Source of the DNA: Haloactinopolyspora alba
Lineage (GTDB): Bacteria > Actinomycetota > Actinomycetes > Jiangellales > Jiangellaceae
Assembly: GCF_003014555.1 (NCBI RefSeq)
Contig: NZ_PYGE01000003.1
Coordinates: 320,206-384,205, forward strand
Reading direction: 5' to 3'
Length of the DNA: 64,000 bases
Position 1 is the stretch's first letter, and every line of letters starts with the position of its first letter. Shown in pieces: positions 27,042 to 35,967 of the stretch. Position numbers and translations under genes: made by a program. Below the pieces are notes generated by a model. The model saw only the letters and a list, made by a program, of their open reading frames with translations. It was not told the origin of the DNA and searched no databases.

Positions 27042-28429
27042 GCTGCCTCCCGGATCCGGCCGGCGACGGCGATTGTCCGCGTCGCCAGCGTGTCGAAGCC
27101 GATGCCGTCGAATCCCGACAACGTCGTGGACACCCGGTTGCGCAGCGGCTCGGTCCAGCGCGGCGGCAACGCCGACGCGCCCGCGAGCGCGCCGGTGATC
27201 GCCCCGGCGGTCGCGCCGTTGGAGTCGGTGTCCCAGCCGCCCGCGACCACGTTCGTGATCGAGCGTTCGAAGCCACCCTCGCCGTACACCAGGGCCGCCA
27301 CCGTCAGCGCGGTGTTGTTCAGCACGTGCACCCAGTGCAACTGCCCGTAGTGGTCCTCGACGGCGTCGACCGCGGACTCCATGTCCGGGGACCGCCGCGG
27401 CAGCGCACGGGCGAAGCGGACCGCCTCGGCGTAACGGGAGTCCGGCGGCACCACCGCGAGCGCCGCGTCGAGCACCTCGTCGACGTCCGTCGCGACGACC
27501 GCGCTCGCGGCGGCCGCCGCGACGAACATCGCACCGTACACGCCGTTGCGGGTGTGGCTGAGCACGGCGTCACGCCAGGCCAGCTCGCTCGCGCGGACCG
27601 GGTCGCCCGGGCAGGCCCAGCCGTACACGTCACCGCGGATCTGCGCGCCGATCCAGTCGCCGAACGGGTTGCGCACCCGCGCCGTCTCCGGCGGCGGATG
27701 CCCCAGCAGCAGGTTGCGGTACGCGACCCGCTCGGCGGTGAACACCCGCCCGGCCGGCAGCTCGGCCAGCCACGCCTGCGCGACGTCGTCGGTGGTGAAC
27801 GCGGCGCCGTGGCGTTCGAGCACGGCCAGGTTGAGCATCGGGAAGTTCAGGTCGTCGTCCTCGGGCATGCCGTCGATGTTCTCGGCGAGGCTGTTCACCG
27901 CACTGCGGCGGTTCCACGGCCAGCGCGCGGCGACGTCGTCGGGCAGCCCGCGGGCGGTGAACCAGTCGTTCAGCGGCCACCGCCCGGTCGCCTCAAGGAT
28001 CTCGCGGATGCCACGGCGCGGGATCTTCTCGACCGGCTTGCCGAGCAGGCAGCCCGCCGCCCGGCCCAGCCACGCCCCGTGCACCCGGTCGGCGTCCGCG
28101 GTGACCGGCGCACCGGCGGTGGCGACGACGGACGCGCCGGCGGCGGTGAGCGCGCGGATGTCGTTCAGATCAGTGGGCTCGCGACCGTCCAGCGGGCTCG
28201 GCCGGGCGTCGACCTCGTCCAGGATCCGGTGCGCCAGCTCGCGCCGGGACGGATCGGCCGGTGCCTGGGACGCGCCGCTGTGCTGCGGCGTCGGGTCGCC
28301 GCCCGCCTGCACCCAGCGGGTGCGCAGGTCCGCCACGTCGACGCCGTCGTCCTCGGCTTGGCGCAGCGCGTGCCCGACCAGATCCTCCGGCTGTACCCAG
28401 GTCAGACACATGGTCCGCAATCCGCTCAC
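27038..28429 (-). CDS. ADP-ribosylglycohydrolase-fold protein A
   Basis: A 463-residue member of the DraG/ARH (ADP-ribosylglycohydrolase) superfamily with an N-terminal extension of about 110 residues. The metal-site motifs are PEDDDLNF near the start of the fold and AGGWDTDSNGATAGAITGAL near its end, so both acidic clusters are kept. The GTG start overlaps the preceding stop (GTGA); an ATG at 28411 is possible. Superfamily members hydrolyse N- or O-glycosidic bonds to ribose. It is one of four consecutive paralogues. Confidence 0.87.
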   Translation of the reverse strand: MSGLRTMCLTWVQPEDLVGHALRQAEDDGVDVADLRTRWVQAGGDPTPQHSGASQAPADPSRRELAHRILDEVDARPSPLDGREPTDLNDIRALTAAGASVVATAGAPVTADADRVHGAWLGRAAGCLLGKPVEKIPRRGIREILEATGRWPLNDWFTARGLPDDVAARWPWNRRSAVNSLAENIDGMPEDDDLNFPMLNLAVLERHGAAFTTDDVAQAWLAELPAGRVFTAERVAYRNLLLGHPPPETARVRNPFGDWIGAQIRGDVYGWACPGDPVRASELAWRDAVLSHTRNGVYGAMFVAAAAASAVVATDVDEVLDAALAVVPPDSRYAEAVRFARALPRRSPDMESAVDAVEDHYGQLHWVHVLNNTALTVAALVYGEGGFERSITNVVAGGWDTDSNGATAGAITGALAGASALPPRWTEPLRNRVSTTLSGFDGIGFDTLATRTIAVAGRIREAA

Positions 28430-29574
28430 GTCGTCAGCTCCCCGAATGCGTCGTCCGCCGCCGTCCGCCGCCGCCGGTCGGCCACCCGGATCTCGGTGGC
28501 GACCGCCGCCAGCCGTTCCCCCGGCCGCACCAGGTCGGTCCGGCTCGCGGTGGCCACCGCCGAGGCCAGATCGGCCGGCACGGCCTCGCGCCCGTGCATC
28601 GCACCGGCGACCGCGCCGGCCATCGACGCGATCGAGTCGGAGTCGCGGCCGTAGTTCACGCCGCCCAGCACCGCGTCGTGCCACCGCCCGCCGGAGATGA
28701 TCAGCATGCCCAGCGCCACCGGCAGCTCCTCGATGGTGTGCAGGCGGCTCGGTCGCCGGGCGCCGAGCCCCTGGTCGCGGTAGTCCTCGCCGACGGTGTC
28801 GTGCGGCGCGACCGCCGCGCGCAGCTTCCCGGACTCCACCGCCTCGGTCCAGTGCCCGATCGACGACGCGGTCTCGGCCACCGCCTCGATGCCGGCCTTC
28901 GTTCCGTCCTTCGCCAGCCGGACGGCGACGTCGAGCACGTCGTCGACGCCCGCCCCGGGACGCGCGGCCTCGGCCACGCACGCCGCCAGCACGCCGGCGG
29001 CCTCGCGACCGTAGGACGACTGGTGCGCCCCGGCGACGTCCAGCGCCTCGGCGTAGGCACCGTCCGGGTCGGCGGCGTTGACGATGCCGACCGGCGCCAT
29101 GTACATCGCCGCACCGCAGTTCACGGCGTTGCCGACGCCCGCCTCGCGCGGATCCGCGTGCCCCCAGTGCAGCCGCAGCGCCAGGTACTTCTCCGCGAGG
29201 AAGACCCGCTGCAACGGCAGCGCCTCGGCCTCCAGCTCCGGAATCCACACCTGCCGGCCGAGCATCAGCGGGACCAGCCGCTCGGCCACGTCGTAGGCGC
29301 TCAGGTGCGAGCGCGCCTGCTCGTAGACCTCGACCAGCAGGTGCGTCATCAACGTGTCGTCGGTGATGTGCCCGTCACCCTTGTGGTACGGCGCGATGGG
29401 GCGCGCGGTGGACCAGTCCTCGAAGTACGGCCCGACGATGCCCTCGACCCAGCCGCCCCAGCGGTCCCGGATCTGCCGTGGCGACCATCCCTCGGTCGCG
29501 CCTCCGAGTGCGTCGCCGACGGCGGCGCCGACGAGACACCCTACGGCGCGGTCGACGAGCCCATGCCTGGTCAC
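28426..29574 (-). CDS. ADP-ribosylglycohydrolase-fold protein B
   Basis: A 382-residue DraG/ARH-fold protein. It begins MTRHGLVDRAVGCLVGAAVGDALGG, the typical N-terminus, then GHITDDTLM (first metal cluster) and NYGRDSDSIASMAGAVAGA (second metal cluster), so it should be active. The GTG start makes a 4-bp GTGA overlap with gene C. The sequence differs clearly from A, C and D, which suggests different substrate parts or leaving groups rather than recent tandem duplication. Confidence 0.9.
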   Translation of the reverse strand: MTRHGLVDRAVGCLVGAAVGDALGGATEGWSPRQIRDRWGGWVEGIVGPYFEDWSTARPIAPYHKGDGHITDDTLMTHLLVEVYEQARSHLSAYDVAERLVPLMLGRQVWIPELEAEALPLQRVFLAEKYLALRLHWGHADPREAGVGNAVNCGAAMYMAPVGIVNAADPDGAYAEALDVAGAHQSSYGREAAGVLAACVAEAARPGAGVDDVLDVAVRLAKDGTKAGIEAVAETASSIGHWTEAVESGKLRAAVAPHDTVGEDYRDQGLGARRPSRLHTIEELPVALGMLIISGGRWHDAVLGGVNYGRDSDSIASMAGAVAGAMHGREAVPADLASAVATASRTDLVRPGERLAAVATEIRVADRRRRTAADDAFGELTT

Positions 29575-30641
29575 GAATGATCCTTTCGGGTCGAGGCCGC
29601 GTCGAGACGTGCGGCGATGTCGAACAGATCGGTGCCGGCCAACTCGGCCGAGCAGCAGCCGGCGACATACCGGCACCGCTGCGTCCATGCGGACGGAAGC
29701 GACGACGCGCCGGAGGCCGCGCCCACGAGCGCTCCGGTGAGCGCGGGCGCGCTGTCCGCCAGCGCCGGCAGGCACACGGCGGCGGTGATCGCCTCGATCG
29801 GGGCTGCGCCGCCGCGGTGCGCCGCCTCCGCCAGCGTCACGGCGACCGCCAGCGTCTGCGCGGCGGCGACCCCGTAGCTGTAGACGTGGTCCACGACGCT
29901 GTCCAGCTCGGCGACCGCGTCGGCCGGGCGGGACGCCGTCGCACCGGCCTGGCGGGCCCGCTGCACCGTGCGGGCCGCGAGCCCGTCCGGGGGCAGCTGC
30001 GCCGCCCCGTCCGTCCAGGCCTTCGTCATGTCGTCGCCGCCGATCAGGCGGGCCAGTGTCACGGCGACGGCCCGGGCCGCGGCGACCCCGTCGTCGGCGT
30101 TCGTGACCTCCGCGTCCCACCCGGCCAGGCGCACCGCCTCGTCGGGGGTGGCGCTGCCGGCCGCCAGCGCCACCGCGCGGACCGCCGCCGCGTCGTCGAA
30201 ATGGTGCGGATTGTCGTGCCCGGTGTGCGGCGGATCGATCCCCCGGGTGAGGTTGCCGACGGCCGTGGCGACGCTGATCCGACCCCGCGGCACCGTCGCG
30301 GCCGTGGCGGCCGAGCGCCACCATCCGTGCACGTCGGCGCGGCGCACCCGGTCGACACCTCCGGCCGATTCTGCCGCGTCGAGCAGCCGGGAAGCCGTCC
30401 ACGCGGCCCACTCGGCGTCGTCACCGGGCCCCAGCCGTAGCGGCTCCGTGGGCTGGTTCAGCGAGAACGGCACCGGCAGCGTGGTGACCTGCTCGGTCTC
30501 GGCGAAGGCGTCCAGGTCGCGGTGCAGCCGCCGGGTCCAGGCCGGCAGCAAGTGCGCGCGATGGCGCACCGCCGGCCATCCGGCGGCGTCACCGGCGGCC
30601 AGGCCCAGCAGCGCGCCCACGCGCCTGTCGGTCGCGCTCAT
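29571..30641 (-). CDS. ADP-ribosylglycohydrolase-fold protein C, degenerate metal site
   Basis: A 356-residue DraG/ARH-fold protein starting MSATDRRVGALLGLAAGDAAG, with GGAGGT before the ATG. The first metal motif, usually TDDT, reads GDDA (GPGDDAEWAAW). The second, usually GRDADT or GGDTDT, reads PALADSAPALTGALVGA, so one of two Asp is missing. It may be a catalytically weak or non-catalytic partner of its three neighbours, or use a different metal arrangement. It overlaps gene D by 4 bp (ATGA). Confidence 0.82.
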   Translation of the reverse strand: MSATDRRVGALLGLAAGDAAGWPAVRHRAHLLPAWTRRLHRDLDAFAETEQVTTLPVPFSLNQPTEPLRLGPGDDAEWAAWTASRLLDAAESAGGVDRVRRADVHGWWRSAATAATVPRGRISVATAVGNLTRGIDPPHTGHDNPHHFDDAAAVRAVALAAGSATPDEAVRLAGWDAEVTNADDGVAAARAVAVTLARLIGGDDMTKAWTDGAAQLPPDGLAARTVQRARQAGATASRPADAVAELDSVVDHVYSYGVAAAQTLAVAVTLAEAAHRGGAAPIEAITAAVCLPALADSAPALTGALVGAASGASSLPSAWTQRCRYVAGCCSAELAGTDLFDIAARLDAASTRKDHS

Positions 30642-31591
30642 CCGCGCACCTCCCGTCGTTCGGACAGCCGGTCGGCCAGCTCGACCGGGTGCAGGCCGGC
30701 GACGACCTCGCCGAGGCAGCGCCCGGTGACGACGCCGATGGTCTCGCGCCACTCGAGCGGGATCTCGTCGGCGCCGCGGGACGCTCCGGCGAGGGCGCCG
30801 GCGATCGCGGCGGTCGTGTCCGCGTCGCGTCCCATCGAGACCGCGCCGGTCACCGCCCGGACGGGGTCGCCGTCGGCCGCCAGGAACGACGCGAACGCGA
30901 GAGCAACCGCCTCCGGGCCGAGGTCGGTCCACGGGTAGCCGCGGACCACGACCGCGTCGAGCAGGCGCGCGACGTCACCCGCGTGCGCGGTGGCCGTGTC
31001 CAGGGCACGGGCCGTCCACGAGTCGTCCGGCACCGCGGCGCGGGCCTCCCGGACGACTGCCGCCGGTTCGGCGCCGGCCATCGCCGTCGCTGCCGCCGCG
31101 GCGACCGCAACGCCGGCGTGCACGCCCTCCCCGTGGTGGCTGACGGCGCCGTCGACGCGGGCCAGCCGCGCCGCCGCGACCGCGTCCCCGGCCGCGTACA
31201 CGCCGTGCACGGCGGCACGCATCGCCAGCCCATCACTCCACGAGTGCAGGTGCTGTCCGCTGGCGGGAGGGCGCAGGCCGGCGCGGAGGTTCTCGATCGT
31301 GCCGAGCTCGCTGAACCCGGCGCCCGGGAACCCGCCGCTGCGTCCGGCCAGGTGCTCCAGCCAGGCATCGGCGACGTCGTCACTGGTCAGGTCGTGACCG
31401 TGGTCGAGGAGCAACAGGGCGCTGAAGGCCGCGTACTCGGTGTCGTCGGTACCCGCGGGATCGTCGGTGAGGAAGCCCTCGACCGGTCCCCACCGGGCCG
31501 CGATGGCTTCGGCGGTCATGTTCTCCGCCGGAGCCCCCATCGCGTCCCCGATGGCCAGGCCGAGCAGGCACCCCCGTGCGCGGTCCCTCAT
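30638..31591 (-). CDS. ADP-ribosylglycohydrolase-fold protein D
   Basis: A 317-residue DraG/ARH-fold protein of near-minimal family size. MRDRARGCLLGLAIGDAMG is the N-terminal signature, GTDDTEYA the first and SMGRDADTTAAIAGAL the second metal-binding motif, all intact. It is the first of the four tandem genes and follows the solute-binding protein gene after a 119-bp gap. GAAGAGG precedes the ATG. I expect a binuclear-Mg glycohydrolase acting on a ribosyl bond of the imported compound. Confidence 0.9.
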   Translation of the reverse strand: MRDRARGCLLGLAIGDAMGAPAENMTAEAIAARWGPVEGFLTDDPAGTDDTEYAAFSALLLLDHGHDLTSDDVADAWLEHLAGRSGGFPGAGFSELGTIENLRAGLRPPASGQHLHSWSDGLAMRAAVHGVYAAGDAVAAARLARVDGAVSHHGEGVHAGVAVAAAAATAMAGAEPAAVVREARAAVPDDSWTARALDTATAHAGDVARLLDAVVVRGYPWTDLGPEAVALAFASFLAADGDPVRAVTGAVSMGRDADTTAAIAGALAGASRGADEIPLEWRETIGVVTGRCLGEVVAGLHPVELADRLSERREVRG

Positions 31592-31710
31592 CCGCTCGCC
31601 TCTTCCCTACGTCGTCGTCGAGTCTGGGGTCTCGTGGCCGGCGCTCGATGCCCCGGGCCGATGATCAGGTGACGAAATCGCGATCAGGTGACACGGGAGC
31701 GGGCGACGCA
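31592..31710. repeat. Intergenic gap with an 11-bp direct repeat
   Basis: GATCAGGTGAC occurs at 31663-31673 and again at 31682-31692, spaced 19 bp, in the only sizeable gap inside the operon (between the binding-protein and glycohydrolase genes). It could be a protein site or mark an RNA-processing boundary that sets different expression levels for importer and enzymes. Confidence 0.4.
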
Positions 31711-33006
31711 TCAGCGCTGGTAACGCTCGAGGATCTCGTTGCCGTCCTCGGTGAGCTTCGTGCCCAGCTCCTCGATGCTGATCTCGTCGCTGAAGTACTC
31801 CTGCAACGCCGGGTTCGCGATCTTGCTCTTCCACTCCTCAAACCCCTTGACCTGCTGGAACGGCGCCATCTCCAGATTGTCGGCGGTCGCGGTGGCGACG
31901 TCCCAGCCGGTGGCCTCGTCGTTGAGCCTGGGGCTCTTCGCCGCCTCCTGGCTGGTCGGCAGCAGCCAGTCGCCCGCCGCCAGCTTGACCTGGTTCTCCG
32001 CGTTCAGGAAGTACTCGATGAACTGCACCGCCTCCTCCGGGTGCTCGGTGCTCGCCGAGACCGAGAGGGTCTGCGCGACGGCGCCCTGCTGCTGGCTGTC
32101 GCCCTCCAGCGCCGGCAGCGTGATCCACTCGAACCCGTCCGGGGCCTGCTCCGTCAGCTGCTGACGCAGCCAGATCGCCCCCGGCAGCAGCGCGTACTGA
32201 CCGTCGAAGAACGCCGGCAGCGCATCCGAGGAGGACATGCCGACGCCGTCCGGTGACGCCGTCTCGTCGGTGTAGATCATCTCGTGGATGCGCTGCGGCA
32301 CCTCCGCCTCGGCGTCGCCGAACACGGCCTTCGCGTCGCCGGACGGGTCGCTGAAGTAGTCCGCGCCGAAGTTCCGCCCCAGGTTCAGCACCCGGTTGGC
32401 GGGCGACTTGAGCGGGAACACCGCGCCGTACCGGTTCTCGGTGGTCAGCTTCTGCGCCGCGGCGGCGAACTCGTCCCAGGTCCACGGGTCTTCGATGGTC
32501 GGCAGCTCGATGCCGGCCTTGTCGACGACCGCCTTGTTCGCGAACACCACCTGGGACTCCTGCAGGAACGGCACGCCGTAGACGCCGTCGTCGTAGGTCA
32601 CCGTGTCCCAGGCACCCTGCCGGATGTCCTCACGGATGCCGTCGGAGAGGTACTCGGACAGGTCGAGCACGTTGCCGCGGTCGGAGAAGTCCAGCAGCGT
32701 GGTCGACTCGTAGTGGAACACGTCCGGGGCGGTGCCGCCCTCGAACGACGTCACCAGCTGGTCGTGCACGTTGTTCCAGTCACCCTGGAGCAGCTCGACC
32801 TGGATGTCCGGGTTCTCCTCGTTCCAGGTCTTCACGATCTGCTCGTTCGCCTTGATCGAGGCCGTCTGCCAGGCCAGGGTCTGGAAGGTCAGCTCGACCG
32901 GCTCGTCGGCCGATCCCGACCCGCCGTCGCCGCCGTCGTCACTGCCGCACGCCGCGAGCACCAGGCCCGCCGCCGTCACGGCCGCCGCCGCCTTGAACAC
33001 ACGCAT
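31711..33006 (-). CDS. ABC sugar transporter solute-binding lipoprotein
   Basis: A 431-residue family 1 extracellular solute-binding protein. The signal peptide ends in a lipobox (LVLAACG), and a Gly/Asp/Ser-rich linker follows. It should be tethered to the membrane's outer face and deliver ligand to the two permeases encoded just upstream. AAGGAGG lies 8 bases before the ATG. The ligand is unknown; the enzymes downstream suggest a ribosyl or other glycosyl conjugate. No ATPase gene is in the operon, so a shared MsiK-type ATPase is likely. Confidence 0.92.
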   Translation of the reverse strand: MRVFKAAAAVTAAGLVLAACGSDDGGDGGSGSADEPVELTFQTLAWQTASIKANEQIVKTWNEENPDIQVELLQGDWNNVHDQLVTSFEGGTAPDVFHYESTTLLDFSDRGNVLDLSEYLSDGIREDIRQGAWDTVTYDDGVYGVPFLQESQVVFANKAVVDKAGIELPTIEDPWTWDEFAAAAQKLTTENRYGAVFPLKSPANRVLNLGRNFGADYFSDPSGDAKAVFGDAEAEVPQRIHEMIYTDETASPDGVGMSSSDALPAFFDGQYALLPGAIWLRQQLTEQAPDGFEWITLPALEGDSQQQGAVAQTLSVSASTEHPEEAVQFIEYFLNAENQVKLAAGDWLLPTSQEAAKSPRLNDEATGWDVATATADNLEMAPFQQVKGFEEWKSKIANPALQEYFSDEISIEELGTKLTEDGNEILERYQR

Positions 33007-33033
33007 GGGTGGTCCTCCTTCTCGAGATGATGA

Positions 33034-33870
33034 TCACGACTTGACGGCTCCGCCCAGCAGCCCTCCGGTGAGCCGGCGCTGCATGATGGCGAAGAAGATC
33101 AGGCTGGGAACCGTCGCCACCAGGGACGCGGCCGCCAGCGGGCCCAGCCGGGCCACCCCCTCGGCGCCGATGAACTTCACCAGCGTCAGCGACAGGGTCT
33201 GCTGCTCCGGACTGCGGATCAGCACGAGGGCGAACATGAACTCGTTCCACGCCGAGACGAACGCGAACAGGCCCGCCGCGACGACACCGGGCGCCAGCAG
33301 CGGCGCGACGATGTCCTTGATCGTCCTGGCCTTCGACGCCCCGTCCATCGACGCGGCCTCCTCCAGCTCGTACGGGATGGTCGCGACGTAGCTGCGCAGC
33401 ATCCACAGCGCGAACGGCATGCTCCAGACCACGTACACGGTGATCAGCCCGATGTAGGTGTCGTAGAGGCCGAAGTCGCGCAGCAGCAGGAACAGCGGGA
33501 TGATCACCAGGATGAACGGGAAGATCTGGCTGAGCAGGACCCACACCAGCGTCGCGCGGCTCAGCGTGGAGCGGTAGCGCGCCATCACGTACGCGGCCGG
33601 GATCGACAGCAGCACGGTCAGCACGCACGATGCTCCGGCGACCAGCGTCGTGTTCAGGATGGAACGGACGATCGGCTGTTCGCTGAACGCGGTGGTGAAG
33701 TTGTCGAAGGTGATCTCGCGCGGGATCATCGTCGGGTCGATCAGCGCGATCTCCTGCGGCGTCTTCAGCGACGTGGAGATCAGCCAGAACAGCGGGAACG
33801 CCAGGAAGATCAGGTAGGTCACCAGCGCGAGATACTTCAGCGAGGTGACGGCAGGGCGCCGGCGGTTCAT
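33034..33870 (-). CDS. ABC sugar transporter permease (MalG type)
   Basis: A 278-residue inner-membrane protein with six predicted membrane helices and the EAA loop (EEAASMDGASKARTIKDIV) that docks the ATPase. The chosen ATG (MNRRRPAVTSLKYLALVTYL) overlaps the first permease gene by 4 bp. A longer upstream reading is only shadow sequence of that gene. Confidence 0.93.
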   Translation of the reverse strand: MNRRRPAVTSLKYLALVTYLIFLAFPLFWLISTSLKTPQEIALIDPTMIPREITFDNFTTAFSEQPIVRSILNTTLVAGASCVLTVLLSIPAAYVMARYRSTLSRATLVWVLLSQIFPFILVIIPLFLLLRDFGLYDTYIGLITVYVVWSMPFALWMLRSYVATIPYELEEAASMDGASKARTIKDIVAPLLAPGVVAAGLFAFVSAWNEFMFALVLIRSPEQQTLSLTLVKFIGAEGVARLGPLAAASLVATVPSLIFFAIMQRRLTGGLLGGAVKS

Positions 33871-34814
33871 CGCTCGTCCGCCTCCTTCATCCGTTGCCGC
33901 AGGTAGAAGACGACGAACAGGGCGATCACCACGACCATCGCGTTGCCCAGGGCCGCGGCGTAGCCGTAGTTGCCGTACCGGAAGGCCTCCTCGTAGGCGA
34001 ACAGCAGCGGCAGCCGCGTCGCGCCTCCGGGTCCGCCCTCGGTCAGCACGTAGACCAGCCCGAACGAGTTGAAGTTCCAGATGAAGTCGAGCGTCGTGAT
34101 CGCCAGCACGACGGGTTTGATCGCCGGCCAGGTGACGTTGCGGAAGCGCTGCCACACGCCCGCGCCGTCCATCGCCGCCGCCTCGTGCAGCTCCTTCGAC
34201 ACGCTCTGCAGCCCGGCCAGCAGCACGACGGTGGTCTGCGGCATGCCCGCCCAGATGCCGACGACGATCACCGCCGGCAGCGCCACCTCGAACGACGAGA
34301 GCCAGTCGACGTTCCCGTCGATCACCCCGAGGTCCATCAGGACGCTGTTCAGGATGCCGGCGTTCGGGTGATAGACGAGCCGCCACATGATGCCGACCAC
34401 GACCTGGGGCATCGCCCAGGGCACCAGCGCCAGCGTCCGGGCCAGCCAGCGCATCCGGATCTTCTGGTTCAGCAGCGACGCCAGGCCCAGAGCGAAGACG
34501 AACTGCAGGATCGTCACCGAGAACGCCCAGACCAGCCCGATCCGGAACGACTCCCAGAAGTAGGAGTCGTCGAGCAGGCTCGCGTAGTTCTCGAATCCGG
34601 TGAACGAGGTCTCGTTCGCCCGGCCCGCCCTCGCGTCGGTGAAGCCCAGGTAGATCCCGCGCAGCAGCGGGTACACGCTGAACACCACGACCGGGATCAG
34701 CGCCGGGATCGCCAGGATCAGCCCGTCGCGATCGAGGCCGAGCCAGGTGCGCCGTGGCCGGCGCGGCGACGGCGTGGAGGCCGGTGGTCGCTCGACGGTC
34801 GGTGCCGCGCTCAT
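33867..34814 (-). CDS. ABC sugar transporter permease (MalF type)
   Basis: A 315-residue permease with an N-terminal cytoplasmic Pro/Arg stretch, six predicted membrane helices and the coupling loop KELHEAAAMDGAGVWQRFRNVTWP. It pairs with the MalG-type permease to form the membrane channel of the importer. It overlaps lacI upstream and the second permease downstream by 4 bp each, so regulator and transporter are translated from one message. Confidence 0.93.
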   Translation of the reverse strand: MSAAPTVERPPASTPSPRRPRRTWLGLDRDGLILAIPALIPVVVFSVYPLLRGIYLGFTDARAGRANETSFTGFENYASLLDDSYFWESFRIGLVWAFSVTILQFVFALGLASLLNQKIRMRWLARTLALVPWAMPQVVVGIMWRLVYHPNAGILNSVLMDLGVIDGNVDWLSSFEVALPAVIVVGIWAGMPQTTVVLLAGLQSVSKELHEAAAMDGAGVWQRFRNVTWPAIKPVVLAITTLDFIWNFNSFGLVYVLTEGGPGGATRLPLLFAYEEAFRYGNYGYAAALGNAMVVVIALFVVFYLRQRMKEADER

Positions 34815-35812
34815 AGAGTGCTCTCCCTGATCGTCAGTGACGGCGGCACCGTCACCCGCTCGGGCGGGGACGTGTCGCCGTCGAGTCGCCGTAGCAGCAG
34901 CTGCGCCGCGATGCGGCCACGGTCGGCCGAGCCGAGTGACACGCTGGACATCGGCGGGAAGCCGGTGGCCGCCACGGTGGTGTCGTCCATGCCGATGACC
35001 CGGACGTCGTCCGGCACCGACCGGCCGAGCTCACGCAGGACGTGCAGCGCTCCGACCGCGATCAGGTCGTTCGCGCCGAGGATCGCGTCGACGTCCGTCC
35101 GCGCCAGCAGGCTGCGCGCCCCGTGCCGGCCGCCCTCGAACTGGAAGTCGGCGAACTCGACGAGCTCCTCGTCGAACGGAAGTCCGCATGCGTCAAGGCC
35201 GCGGCGGTAGCCCTCGTATCGGGCATGCCCGGGCACGGTGTCGACCGGCCCGTCGATGAACCCGATCCGGCGCGCGCCCGCCTCGTACAGGTGCTCCACG
35301 GCCATGCCGGCGCCCACACGCGAGTCGGCGCGGACGTTGTCGACGGGCACGTCGTCCGGCAGCAGCCCGATGACCACCACCGGAACGGGGGTGTCCCGCA
35401 GCGCCGCCACGTGCCGCTCGGTGACCCGCAGCGGGCACAGGACGAGCCCGTCGACGTAGTTCTGGCTCAGGCTGTCCAGCACGCCCAGCTCGTCCTCGAC
35501 GTCGGCGCCGGTGCTGTGCAACAGCAGCCGGTAGCCCACGTCGCGAAGCGTCGGCTGGATCTCGCGCACCATGGCGAGGTATGCGGCGTTGCCGATGTCC
35601 TCCATCGCGAACGCGATCTGCCCGGTGTGCCGGGTCTTCAGCGACTGGGCGACCACGCTCGGCACGTAGCCCACCTGGCGGACGGCGTCGTTCACCCGCT
35701 CGACCATCTCGGTGTTCGACGTGTTGCCGTTGAGCGCCCGCGACACCGACGAGATCGACACACCTGCCACCTTGGCCACCTCGTGGATGGTCGGACGGTG
35801 GTTCTGGCTCAC
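34811..35812 (-). CDS. LacI-family regulator heading the glycohydrolase operon
   Basis: A 333-residue LacI repressor. The N-terminal helix-turn-helix and hinge (TIHEVAKVAGVSISSVSRALNG) are followed by a periplasmic-binding-like sensor domain. The GTG start has GAGGAGGT upstream. It is the first gene of the 12-gene operon, so inducer binding would switch on its own gene, the importer and the enzymes together. Two GGAA..CGTTTCC palindromes just upstream are the likely operators. Confidence 0.92.
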   Translation of the reverse strand: MSQNHRPTIHEVAKVAGVSISSVSRALNGNTSNTEMVERVNDAVRQVGYVPSVVAQSLKTRHTGQIAFAMEDIGNAAYLAMVREIQPTLRDVGYRLLLHSTGADVEDELGVLDSLSQNYVDGLVLCPLRVTERHVAALRDTPVPVVVIGLLPDDVPVDNVRADSRVGAGMAVEHLYEAGARRIGFIDGPVDTVPGHARYEGYRRGLDACGLPFDEELVEFADFQFEGGRHGARSLLARTDVDAILGANDLIAVGALHVLRELGRSVPDDVRVIGMDDTTVAATGFPPMSSVSLGSADRGRIAAQLLLRRLDGDTSPPERVTVPPSLTIRESTL

Positions 35813-35828
35813 CGGGGCGCACCTCCTC

Positions 35829-35840
35829 GGAATCGTTTCC
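35829..35840. promoter_or_regulatory. LacI operator, proximal
   Basis: GGAATCGTTTCC, a near-palindrome with a central CG typical of LacI-family sites, lies 17 bp upstream of the lacI start and 35 bp (centre to centre) from a perfect copy. Autoregulation is inferred. Confidence 0.6.
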
Positions 35841-35863
35841 GCCCTTGGCCGACGATCCCGGCA

Positions 35864-35875
35864 GGAAACGTTTCC
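35864..35875. promoter_or_regulatory. LacI operator, distal (perfect palindrome)
   Basis: GGAAACGTTTCC is a perfect 12-bp palindrome with the central CG of LacI-family operators, upstream of the operon's first gene. Together with the proximal site it should control the whole 22.1-35.8 kb operon. Confidence 0.65.
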
Positions 35876-35967
35876 GGGATGTGCCCGCTATTGAAATCGC
35901 ACCGACACGGCGCCGTCAAGTCGTCGCAACGTATCCGTAATCCGCGGAGCGGAGCGCGAACAGCTGC

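Noticed and set aside
27038-31591. The glycohydrolase cluster as a toxin-antitoxin or phage-defence system
   Set aside because: No ADP-ribosyltransferase or other effector gene is present; the flanking importer, kinase and CoA enzymes fit catabolism better.
31663-31692. The paired GATCAGGTGAC as a CRISPR-like repeat
   Set aside because: Only two units with an 8-bp spacer, far too short for an array; kept as a simple direct repeat.
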